Source: Promethearchaeota archaeon (lineage in GTDB: Archaea; Asgardarchaeota; Lokiarchaeia; Sigynarchaeales; SOKP01). From it: DNA of 7,115 nucleotides. Made by a program: the position numbers and the translations under genes. Position 1 is the first letter of the stretch. Each line of letters opens with the position of its first letter. This document shows, in pieces, positions 1 to 6,014 of the stretch. The notes under the pieces are model-generated. The model saw nothing but the letters and a program-made list of their open reading frames with translations. It made no database searches and had not been told where the DNA came from. The stretch lies in assembly GCA_019057975.1 (NCBI GenBank), contig JAHLWJ010000229.1, forward strand, positions 1-7,115, written 5' to 3'.

Positions 1-272
1 GTTATCGGGCTGTTGATATAGCACGTAAGGAAGGAATTAAAGTAGGAATTTTTAGACTTATAACAGTATGGCCATTTCCAGATGAAAAAGTAAAAAAAGT
101 AGTTAAGGATGCCAAAGCTGTAATTGTGCCTGAACTAAATTATACAGGGATCATTGCTGAACAAGTCGAAAGAGTAACTAAATTAGAAACACCAATCATA
201 CGGATCCCAAAGGTTTGTGATTTTCACCATCCAAACGATATTTTAGAAAAGATAAGGGAGGTGGTAAAATAA
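1..272 (+). CDS. korA: 2-oxoacid:ferredoxin oxidoreductase alpha subunit, C-terminal part (5' end outside window)
   Basis: Frame opens at base 3 and gives 89 residues before TAA at 270-272. The visible part matches the C-terminal end of KorA/VorB-type alpha chains, which carry the pyrimidine-binding and TPP-contacting domains of the heteromultimer. Seen here: a TVWPFPDE segment followed by helix, strand (AVIVPELNYTG), helix (IIAEQVERV), then a HHPNDILEKI tail. These correspond to the family pattern 'lWPfP...vlVvEmN.GqlaeeVr...pe.Il'. The enzyme oxidatively decarboxylates a 2-oxoacid with CoA, reducing ferredoxin, in the cytoplasm. Its last codons contain the beta-subunit ribosome binding site, and its stop overlaps the beta start by one base (TAATG), so the two are translationally coupled. 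The symbol is given by analogy; substrate (2-oxoglutarate or a related 2-oxoacid) is not settled by this fragment. Confidence 0.85.
   Translation, partial: YRAVDIARKEGIKVGIFRLITVWPFPDEKVKKVVKDAKAVIVPELNYTGIIAEQVERVTKLETPIIRIPKVCDFHHPNDILEKIREVVK
256..264 (+). promoter_or_regulatory. Strong Shine-Dalgarno site for the beta subunit
   Basis: GGGAGGTGG lies 7 bases before the ATG at 272, inside the last codons of the alpha gene. It is complementary to the usual archaeal/bacterial 16S 3' end (CACCTCC) and fixes the beta start at 272. Confidence 0.85.
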
Positions 273-1189
273 TGTCAGGATTACCACCCATGTATCCAAG
301 TGAAAAACCAGAACATCCATATCTTTCAATATCCATGCCAGGTAAATACTTCAATAGTTATTTCTCTCTTTTCTGCGCAGGATGTGGTTATGGAATCATT
401 GGTCATCTTTTTAATCGTGTTTTTGAAGATGAAAAACTAGATCCAAAATTATATCCTATGGTTATTGGGATCGGTTGTTATAGCCAAATATTATTAACAC
501 TACATCATGCTACTCAAAGAATCCTAGCACTGCACGGCCGAGCACCTGGACTTGCTACTGGTATGAAAATGGCAAATCCAAAAATGAAGCCTATAATATT
601 TTCTGGAGATGGTGATTGTCTTGGAATAGGGGGGAACCATTTTATGCATATTTGCCGAAGAAACCTCGATTGCATAATTTTCATTTTTAATAATAGTATT
701 TATGCAATGACTGGAGGACAAGGAGCACCAACGACTTTATTTGGAGCTATGAGCACTACCACACCATATAAAATGTTTGAAAATAGAGTTGATGGAATAA
801 AACTTGCTCTAACTGCTGGAGCGACTTATGTTGCACGAACAACAGTAGCACATCCTCGTACGTTAATGAAATATTTTAGAAAGGCACTAAAGCATAAAGG
901 TACTTCAGTAATTGAAGTAATTACTCCATGCGTTACATATTTTGGGAGGAAAAATCTGGATAATTTAGGAGCTGAAAATTTAGGCATAGAAGGACAAAAA
1001 ATGGAAAACACTGGCATAATGATTGATTGGATAAAAAGGAATAGTATACGTATTAACCAAGCAAAATTCATGACAGAAGAGGAATTATTAAATAAATATG
1101 TTATTGGAGAGTTTAAAATAGATCCTAACAAACCAGAATACTCAGAAGAATACGCTAAAATTAAGAAAATCGCAATGGAGGGAAGATAA
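272..1189 (+). CDS. korB: 2-oxoacid:ferredoxin oxidoreductase beta subunit (KorB-type)
   Basis: 305 residues, normal length for KorB-like beta chains. This subunit holds thiamine diphosphate and one [4Fe-4S] cluster. Seen: FCAGCG with C35 and C38, then C69 in IGIGCYSQ and C220 in ITPCVTY, which gives the four cluster ligands. The TPP/Mg signature is GDGDC at 112-116 closing with NN at 140-141, followed by IYAMTGGQ at 143-150. The blocks LHGRAPGLATG and GGNHFMHICRRN are typical of 2-oxoglutarate/2-oxoacid enzymes. Oddity: the residues after C69 read YSQ where most KorB proteins have SS or SG followed by Arg or Lys, so the acid-binding pocket may differ. It sits between alpha (1-base overlap) and gamma (3-base gap). 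No ferredoxin-like delta subunit is seen in the visible part of the operon. The family is certain; the exact substrate is inferred. Confidence 0.93.
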   Translation: MSGLPPMYPSEKPEHPYLSISMPGKYFNSYFSLFCAGCGYGIIGHLFNRVFEDEKLDPKLYPMVIGIGCYSQILLTLHHATQRILALHGRAPGLATGMKMANPKMKPIIFSGDGDCLGIGGNHFMHICRRNLDCIIFIFNNSIYAMTGGQGAPTTLFGAMSTTTPYKMFENRVDGIKLALTAGATYVARTTVAHPRTLMKYFRKALKHKGTSVIEVITPCVTYFGRKNLDNLGAENLGIEGQKMENTGIMIDWIKRNSIRINQAKFMTEEELLNKYVIGEFKIDPNKPEYSEEYAKIKKIAMEGR

Positions 1190-1192
1190 TAA

Positions 1193-1789
1193 ATGGTTCG
1201 ATATGAAATACGTATAGCCGGTTTTGGTGGGCAAGGAGTAATTACTCTTTCAAAGATGATGATAACTGCTGTGTCATTATATGAAAACCTAGCGGCAACT
1301 CAAACAGAAGCATATTCGGCTTCAGCTAGAGGTGGTAGGTGTTGGGCGGATATTGTAGTCGAATTAGATAGAAATATTGAAACTATTGATTATCCTCAAG
1401 CTTTAAGACCATATGATTTTTTAATAATACTTTCTGGGGAATCTGCTGCCAGTGTTAATCCTGATTATATTAAGAAAGGTGAAAATACAGGATATTTACT
1501 TTGGGATCCATCAACTATACAGAAGTTTAGAGCCGTGAGAAAAATTAAAAAAGCGTTAAGTATTCCTGTTCAGAAATTAGCTGTTGAAAAATTTGGGAAT
1601 ATTGTATTTGGTAATTCAATCCTTTTTGGGGCTTTTACAATCCTTTCTGGGATAATTTCTGAAGAATCAGCTATAGAAACTCTGAAAAAATTTGTACCTA
1701 GTTCTACATTAGAAAAAAATCTGGAAGCATTTGAACTTGGAAAAAAAGAGGCTCTAGATTTTATTAGGAAATTAAAAGAGGAAAACTAA
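1193..1789 (+). CDS. korC: 2-oxoacid:ferredoxin oxidoreductase gamma subunit (KorC-type)
   Basis: 198 residues, usual size for a gamma chain. It starts with the glycine-rich loop GFGGQGV (about residues 10-16) after a short beta strand, the hallmark of the gamma domain that binds the CoA side of the complex. It is followed by QTEAYSASARGG (37-48), equivalent to the family 'PsYGpeaRGG' segment. The rest is an alternating alpha/beta fold ending in a charged helix. GGAGGGA at 1177-1183 is a good ribosome binding site 9 bases before ATG, and only 3 bases separate it from the beta stop. It is part of the alpha-beta-gamma enzyme in the cytoplasm. Confidence 0.92.
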   Translation: MVRYEIRIAGFGGQGVITLSKMMITAVSLYENLAATQTEAYSASARGGRCWADIVVELDRNIETIDYPQALRPYDFLIILSGESAASVNPDYIKKGENTGYLLWDPSTIQKFRAVRKIKKALSIPVQKLAVEKFGNIVFGNSILFGAFTILSGIISEESAIETLKKFVPSSTLEKNLEAFELGKKEALDFIRKLKEEN

Positions 1790-1793
1790 AACT

Positions 1794-3611
1794 ATGTATG
1801 TTGAAAAAATAAAAAAAGGTTGGCAAGAATTAGAATCTGAAATCATTAAAACGGGTAAATGCGTATATTGTGGGGCATGTGGAGCGTTTTGTGCTGATAT
1901 AAAATTTGATACCTTAAAAGAGATTCCAATTGAAGATGGTTCATGCAAAGATAGTAATACATGTAGGGATGGGTTTGGATTATGCTATAATTTATGTCCA
2001 AAAACTGGGACAGATCAAATATCCCTCTCTTTGTTAGATAAATTGGTTTTTGGAAAAGAAAAAGATCAAATTTTAGGACATTATATAGATATTTTATCTA
2101 TTAAACTAACAGATAAAGCTAAAGAGCACCTACCTATGGAAGCTGGTCCCATTACTTCCTTATTATTTACAGCAATGGAGGCGGGTTTAATAGATGCTAC
2201 AATAATTACAGATAAAGATGAAAAATTTGTACCATTTCCTATAATTGCAGCAAGTAAAAAAGAGATTTTCAAAGGAATAGGTTATAAGCCAAGCCAGAGC
2301 CCAACATTATCGTTAGTTGGGGATGCAATTAATAGAGAATTTACAAATATTGCTGTAGTTGGTACTCCCTGTCAAATTCAAGCTTTACGTAAGATACAGA
2401 ATCATCATATATTCGATTTTGAGGCATATGATCTAGTCTCCCTAGCAATAGGTACCTTTTGTTTTGGAACTTATTATAATCAACTAATTGATCAATGTTT
2501 TAATGAATATGACATCAAAAGCGATGAAATTATTAAAATTAATAATGATAAGGGCACATTTAAAATGAAAATACATACGAATTCAAGCATTAAGGAGATT
2601 CCACTAAATTATATTTATGATAAATCTATTCGAAATGCATGCTTTTCATGTTCTGATTATACAGCTTCATTTGCAGATATTTCTATTGGTAATATCGGAA
2701 GCGATAATGGTTGGAAAACTATAATTATTAGGACTGATAGAGGAAAAGAGATTTATGATTTGGCGGTAGAGAAGGGATTTCTTGAAACTAAACCTCTAAC
2801 TAAAACTAATGAAGAACTGGTATTAGATATTACTCGGTGTAAAACTGACATTGTGAAAATTGAATCTATAACAAACCATTCATCAGAAATTAAAAGCTTT
2901 ATAATTAGGAACGAAAAGATTGCGAGGGCTTATAGACCTGGCATGTTTGTGATCCTATGGCTTCCAGATATAGATTTTTTACCAATGTCAATTTCAAAAA
3001 TAGAAGGGAGTCTTATTGAAATTACAGTTCAGAAGATTGGTGAAGGTACTGCTAAATTATTTGATCTTAAAGTAGGAGATAGTATGGGTATAAGAGGTCC
3101 TTTTGGAAACTCATGGAATTACGAAGATGCTTCTAATATTCTTATTGTCGGAGGGGGTATGGGGATTGCTGCTATAACATCATTAATAGAGCCGTTAAAA
3201 CATAATCGAAAAAATGTTTATGTAACAATTGGAGCTCAAGATAAAACCTCTTTAATTTTTGCAGATAGGTTGATAGAACTTATTCCAAATACGACCTGTA
3301 CTACGGATGACGGTTCTTTTGGGAGAAAATGTTATGTAACAGACACAATTGAAGATGTTATAACCAATAATAATATAGAATTAATTATCACGTGTGGTCC
3401 AGAAGTTATGATGAAAAAAATACTAGATCTAGCTGAATCAAAAAACATTAAAATTCAGGCTTCTCTCGAGAGAAAAATGAAATGTGGAGTAGGTTTATGC
3501 GGTTCATGTTGTATAGGTGTAGATAATGACATTTCTGTTTGCAAAGATGGGCCAATATTCAATTCAGAGCAATTAAAAACATTCCCACAGTTTGGAAGTT
3601 ATTCAAAATAA
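1794..3611 (+). CDS. FrhB-like / PyrK-like fusion oxidoreductase (Fe-S, flavin, NAD(P)-binding)
   Basis: 605 residues combining two proteins normally made separately. Residues 1 to about 345 match the F420 hydrogenase/dehydrogenase beta (FrhB/FdhB) family: C23-x2-C26-x2-C29-x3-C33, a second set C51, C57, C64, C68-Pro, VGTPCQIQAL around C193, and C283FSC286SD before a GNIGSDNGW segment. Residues about 350-605 match the PyrK (dihydroorotate dehydrogenase electron-transfer) branch of ferredoxin reductases: RPGMFV (381-386), FAD motif LPMSIS (396-401), GPFG (435-438), nucleotide-binding GGGMGIAA (453-460), CGP (534-536), and [2Fe-2S] ligands C564, C569, C572, C583. Family knowledge suggests electron transfer between Fe-S carriers, flavin and NAD(P)H or F420. 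Placement 4 bases after gamma implies it is the redox partner of the oxidoreductase (inference). RBS GAGGA at 1778-1782. The Arg usual in the flavin motif is Leu here. The single open frame argues for a true fusion. Confidence 0.88.
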   Translation: MYVEKIKKGWQELESEIIKTGKCVYCGACGAFCADIKFDTLKEIPIEDGSCKDSNTCRDGFGLCYNLCPKTGTDQISLSLLDKLVFGKEKDQILGHYIDILSIKLTDKAKEHLPMEAGPITSLLFTAMEAGLIDATIITDKDEKFVPFPIIAASKKEIFKGIGYKPSQSPTLSLVGDAINREFTNIAVVGTPCQIQALRKIQNHHIFDFEAYDLVSLAIGTFCFGTYYNQLIDQCFNEYDIKSDEIIKINNDKGTFKMKIHTNSSIKEIPLNYIYDKSIRNACFSCSDYTASFADISIGNIGSDNGWKTIIIRTDRGKEIYDLAVEKGFLETKPLTKTNEELVLDITRCKTDIVKIESITNHSSEIKSFIIRNEKIARAYRPGMFVILWLPDIDFLPMSISKIEGSLIEITVQKIGEGTAKLFDLKVGDSMGIRGPFGNSWNYEDASNILIVGGGMGIAAITSLIEPLKHNRKNVYVTIGAQDKTSLIFADRLIELIPNTTCTTDDGSFGRKCYVTDTIEDVITNNNIELIITCGPEVMMKKILDLAESKNIKIQASLERKMKCGVGLCGSCCIGVDNDISVCKDGPIFNSEQLKTFPQFGSYSK

Positions 3612-3627
3612 ATTTCTTAATATTTTC

Positions 3628-3633
3628 AAAAAA
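3628..3633 (-). terminator. Candidate poly-T terminator of the ABC ATPase gene
   Basis: Read on the - strand this is a TTTTTT run 45 bases past the ABC stop codon, in the 66-bp gap between two convergent genes. Archaeal transcription commonly ends at such U-tracts without a hairpin; no hairpin is evident here. Confidence 0.35.
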
Positions 3634-3677
3634 CTATTAATTAAAAGTATTATTCAATTTCAGTCATTCTACAATTA

Positions 3678-4511
3678 TCAACTTCTTTTCTTTTTTCTTA
3701 TTTTCTTATTCTCTTCAAGTTTTTTTGGAAGTTCTTCCCTCCAAGCTAATAAATCTTCAATACGAGTAGCACCCATTATTTTAAGATACGCCTCCTCTAG
3801 ATCTTTTGTTTCCGTTGATTCAATTATTTCCTTTGGGCTCCCCTCTACTTTTATTACCCCGTTATCAATTATTCCTATTAAATCACATAAGTTTTCTGCG
3901 GCATCAAGAAGATGAGTACATATAAAGATAGTTTTATCTGCTTTCTTAGCAAGATCAGATATTAGATCCTTAACCATTCTAGCAGCTGCAGGATCTAGAT
4001 TTGAAGTTGGTTCATCTAAAAAAAGAATTTTCGGATCTTGAATTAAGGCTGCGCATAAACACACCTTTTGTTTCATTCCTCTACTATATCCTTCTAAAAG
4101 ATCATTTTCACGTCCTTCTAAATCAAAAATATCAATTAATTCCTCTATACGATTAGAAATAATCTCTTTTGGTAAATAATATAGCTCCCCTACAAATTCT
4201 AAAAATTCTTTTGCTGTTAATTTTTGATATAAGCCAGGTGTTTCAGGAAGGAACCCGGAATTAATTTTAACTTGTTGACTTTGAGATATGATATCATAAC
4301 CGACAACTTTAGCAGTACCTGATGTTGGTGAAATAATTGAATTTAACATTCTTACCGTCGTAGTTTTTCCGGCTCCATTGGGACCAAGTAATCCAAAAGT
4401 TAAGCCATAAGGGATTTTTAAGTTTAAATTATTAACAGCCATAACATTTCCGAAATTTTTAGTGAGGTTATTTGTTATTATTGCATAATTTTCAGAAATT
4501 TTTATACACAT
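3678..4511 (-). CDS. ABC transporter ATP-binding protein, ABC-2 (drug/Na+ export) type
   Basis: 277 residues, all motifs of an active ATPase: Walker A GPNGAGKT (43-50), signature YSRGMKQ (142-148), Walker B ILFLDE (162-167), D-loop SNLDP (170-174) and switch His200 (CTH). The Q-loop position reads GFLPETPGLY, with Glu90 where many ABC ATPases have Gln; this is common in the ABC-2/NatA-like exporter class, which also favours 'YSRGMKQ'. It would power export by a membrane partner of about six helices, but no permease gene lies in the window, on either side of it. The C-terminus ends in a highly basic tail (KKLEENKKIRKKKRS) beyond the usual domain. The start at 4511 is the only ATG before the first strand; its ribosome binding site is weak, so a leaderless or short-leader transcript is possible. 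It is convergent with the kor operon and downstream of two HTH genes on the same strand. Confidence 0.93.
   Translation of the reverse strand: MCIKISENYAIITNNLTKNFGNVMAVNNLNLKIPYGLTFGLLGPNGAGKTTTVRMLNSIISPTSGTAKVVGYDIISQSQQVKINSGFLPETPGLYQKLTAKEFLEFVGELYYLPKEIISNRIEELIDIFDLEGRENDLLEGYSRGMKQKVCLCAALIQDPKILFLDEPTSNLDPAAARMVKDLISDLAKKADKTIFICTHLLDAAENLCDLIGIIDNGVIKVEGSPKEIIESTETKDLEEAYLKIMGATRIEDLLAWREELPKKLEENKKIRKKKRS
3683..3713 (+). terminator. Candidate U-rich terminator of the kor/fusion operon, inside the convergent ABC gene
   Basis: A long pyrimidine stretch with runs of T4, T6 and T4 begins about 70 bases after the fusion-gene stop, and a further T7 run follows at 3721-3727. It would act as an archaeal-type intrinsic terminator for the + strand operon. 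The same bases encode the Lys/Arg-rich C-terminus of the ABC ATPase on the other strand, so the tract may reflect either constraint or both. Confidence 0.4.
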
Positions 4512-4568
4512 CCAAATTTTGAACTATTTTTCTATTTACTTGATTAATTTTCTTTTAATTTTTCTAAT

Positions 4569-4575
4569 AAAAAAA
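4569..4575 (-). terminator. Candidate poly-T terminator after the soluble HTH gene
   Basis: An A7 run on the + strand is TTTTTTT on the - strand, 89 bases beyond the HTH stop and 58 bases before the ABC start. It would separate the HTH transcript from the ABC gene. No hairpin is seen. Confidence 0.3.
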
Positions 4576-4596
4576 GTTTTATGAGAATGGTAGTAC

Positions 4597-4617
4597 TTAA
4601 ATGGATATTTCATTTAA
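4597..4617. promoter_or_regulatory. Perfect 7-bp inverted repeat, candidate operator upstream of the ABC gene
   Basis: TTAAATG (4597-4603), 7-bp spacer, CATTTAA (4611-4617), centred 96 bp upstream of the ABC ATPase start and 57 bp past the HTH stop. The size and spacing fit a dimeric HTH regulator site. The surrounding AT-richness means chance cannot be excluded. Confidence 0.35.
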
Positions 4618-4637
4618 TATGAGAGGAATTTGGTATC

Positions 4638-4660
4638 AAAAATGTGATATAAATTTTGTT
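4638..4660 (+). repeat. 23-bp direct repeat, left copy
   Basis: Matches 6220-6242 in the same orientation at 22 of 23 bases (G at 4644 is A at 6226); the core is GATATAAATTTTGTT. It lies immediately 3' of the soluble HTH gene. Read on the - strand it contains TTTATAT, a good archaeal TATA-box shape about 135-140 bases before the ABC start. Together the copies bracket the two regulator genes. Confidence 0.7.
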
Positions 4661-4663
4661 AAT

Positions 4664-5074
4664 TTATAAATTTTCAAAGAGGTCTTCAAACTCAGCTCCC
4701 AAAGCAATGGCAATTTTGGTTATGGTTTCTTCTTTAAATGCTTTTGTGAGCTGCTCGTCATCCATTTCGCTTAAAGAAGCAAGTTTTTCGAGGTTAAGTC
4801 CTGCTACTTCAGCAACCACCCTTAATTCTGATAAAGATTTACCCTCCAAGATATCTTTAATTATCGGTTCTTGGTAAAATATCTCATGGATCGGTTTTTT
4901 CAAGATTTCCGATATTTTAAAGGATATCGTTAGGGATGGATTGTATGAACCCCGCTCTAAATAATAGATTGTCTGGCGAGAAACCCCTACAAGCTTAGCC
5001 AATTCTAACTGGGGCAGATCCATTTCCTCCCTGAATTGCCTTATCCTTGAAGTGATTTTTTTTTTAAATTTCAT
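4664..5074 (-). CDS. XRE-family HTH transcriptional regulator with a second, degenerate HTH half
   Basis: 136 residues, soluble. Residues 10-66 are a Cro/C1-type five-helix HTH: LELAKLVGVSRQTIYYLERG (23-42, turn and recognition helix), then YNPSL and a KISEILKKPIHEIF end helix. The SRQTI...YNPSL...EIF form is typical of small regulators often encoded beside a membrane protein gene. Residues 82-133 can be aligned to the same fold: LRVVAEVAGLNLEKLASLSE, a variable middle, then ITKIAIALGAEFEDLF, but the conserved recognition residues and the NPS turn are missing. It is therefore a probable DNA-binding protein with a decayed or dimerising second HTH. It follows the membrane HTH gene by 69 bp on the same strand; a T8 run lies between them, so it may have its own promoter. 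No clear Shine-Dalgarno precedes the ATG, but any later start would remove the first helix. Likely role: local repressor/activator (inference). Confidence 0.9.
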   Translation of the reverse strand: MKFKKKITSRIRQFREEMDLPQLELAKLVGVSRQTIYYLERGSYNPSLTISFKISEILKKPIHEIFYQEPIIKDILEGKSLSELRVVAEVAGLNLEKLASLSEMDDEQLTKAFKEETITKIAIALGAEFEDLFENL

Positions 5075-5126
5075 GCTTTCTCAACTTTCTATTACTCTTT
5101 CCAGAGCCTTAATCATAATAATAATT

Positions 5127-5134
5127 AAAAAAAA
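5127..5134 (-). terminator. Candidate poly-T terminator after the membrane HTH gene
   Basis: An A8 run on the + strand gives TTTTTTTT on the - strand, 9 bases past the TAA of the bPH_2-HTH gene and 52 bases before the soluble HTH start. It suggests at least partial transcriptional separation of the two genes. Confidence 0.4.
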
Positions 5135-5143
5135 TATTGAATT

Positions 5144-5989
5144 TTAAACTAATTTGAACAAATCTTCTATTTTACACTGTAGTACTTCTGCGATCTTATA
5201 AGCTAATGCTAAACTTGGGTTATATCTTCCCTCTGCTAAGTAATTAATTGTTTGAACTGGAACTCCCACCTTTTCTGCTAATTGAGGTGTGGAGAGATTT
5301 GCTTTTTCCCTTAATTCCGTAATAGAGGTCTTTAATTTCTCGCCTTCACGCATCTTGGAGAGAATATAACTGATAAAGTTATCGAATGCGAGCTCCTCAG
5401 GTTTGAAGATTTTATCTTCGAGACCACTTGGAACAGCTGAATACTTTGTCATCATCTCCTTAATCTTCTTTTCAATGATATGTGGGTCTTTTAATCCAGG
5501 GATATAACCTTCAGGTCTAACGTGCCCGCTCTTCGCGCTTGCTGCAGCCGCACTTGAACCTGCTGTCTCGATCTTCACCGTAAAAGTTTTGAACATCCTG
5601 TCAAAAACCCCATTTACAATGTTGATATTTTGTATGCGGGAATATGGAATAATAGCACGAATCTTAGTCAATACTCCATGATTTATGATGATATGATCCT
5701 CTGAAATCTTGTATGTAAAATTCTTGATATAGGCCGTATTATAGAGATAAATGAGAACTATCAATATTCCAAAAATTCCATATACTATTATGAAAACTAT
5801 ATAGATCACTTCCATAGGAACTACTACGTCATTTTCCATACCGTCCGTATATATCATAATCATTATCCAACATGTGAAAAACGCTCCTGCTGTAGCAATA
5901 GCACCGAGTAACAGTATAGATTTTAAGAGTTCCTTGTTCTTATAAGAGCTAGAAATACCAGCTTCATATACATTTTTTTCTTTACTCAT
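5144..5989 (-). CDS. Membrane protein: two TM helices, bPH_2 (DUF304-like) domain, C-terminal XRE HTH
   Basis: 281 residues. A basic N-terminus is followed by two hydrophobic helices (about 23-47 and 61-84) joined by a short acidic loop, so both ends should face the cytoplasm. Residues about 90-144 read like a bacterial pleckstrin-homology domain of the YdbS/YdbT type: YKISEDHIIINHGVLT, IPYSRIQNINIVNGVFDR and KIETAG are all family landmarks. An Ala/Ser-rich linker and an amphipathic segment (about 166-218) lead to an HTH at 222-278: STPQLAEKVGVPVQTINYLAEG, YNPSL, KIAEVLQCKIEDLF. The HTH shares about half its residues with that of the neighbouring soluble regulator; in the recognition helix the common SR pair is PV. 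Inference: a membrane-tethered DNA-binding regulator that senses the membrane or a ligand. GGTGA 7 bases upstream fixes the start. GC is locally about 63% at 5521-5580. I know no standard gene name for this architecture. Confidence 0.88.
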   Translation of the reverse strand: MSKEKNVYEAGISSSYKNKELLKSILLLGAIATAGAFFTCWIMIMIYTDGMENDVVVPMEVIYIVFIIVYGIFGILIVLIYLYNTAYIKNFTYKISEDHIIINHGVLTKIRAIIPYSRIQNINIVNGVFDRMFKTFTVKIETAGSSAAAASAKSGHVRPEGYIPGLKDPHIIEKKIKEMMTKYSAVPSGLEDKIFKPEELAFDNFISYILSKMREGEKLKTSITELREKANLSTPQLAEKVGVPVQTINYLAEGRYNPSLALAYKIAEVLQCKIEDLFKLV

Positions 5990-5996
5990 TTTTTTT

Positions 5997-6001
5997 TCAC
6001 C
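5997..6001 (-). promoter_or_regulatory. Shine-Dalgarno for the bPH_2-HTH gene
   Basis: On the - strand GGTGA stands 7 bases before the ATG at 5989, matching the UCACC part of the 16S tail; it supports this start over later Met codons. Confidence 0.6.
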
Positions 6002-6014
6002 AATTTTTTTTATA

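Noticed and set aside
524..721. 65-residue open frame on the - strand
   Set aside because: Lies wholly inside the beta-subunit gene in an antisense frame, no recognisable domain.
826..1131. 101-residue open frame on the - strand
   Set aside because: Antisense to the 3' half of the beta gene; its hydrophobic look comes from the complement of Lys/Asn/Glu-rich coding sequence.
2081..2272. 63-residue open frame on the - strand
   Set aside because: Antisense shadow of the FrhB-like domain.
3592..3915. 107-residue open frame on the + strand, very Phe/Ser-rich
   Set aside because: Overlaps the end of the fusion gene and runs antisense to the ABC gene's 3' end; the Phe runs are the complement of Lys codons and T-tracts.
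4661..4672. Perfect 12-bp palindrome AATTTATAAATT
   Set aside because: Only A and T, overlaps the HTH stop codon; expected by chance in such AT-rich sequence.
4656..4877. 73-residue open frame on the + strand
   Set aside because: Antisense to the soluble HTH gene, which has clear family motifs.
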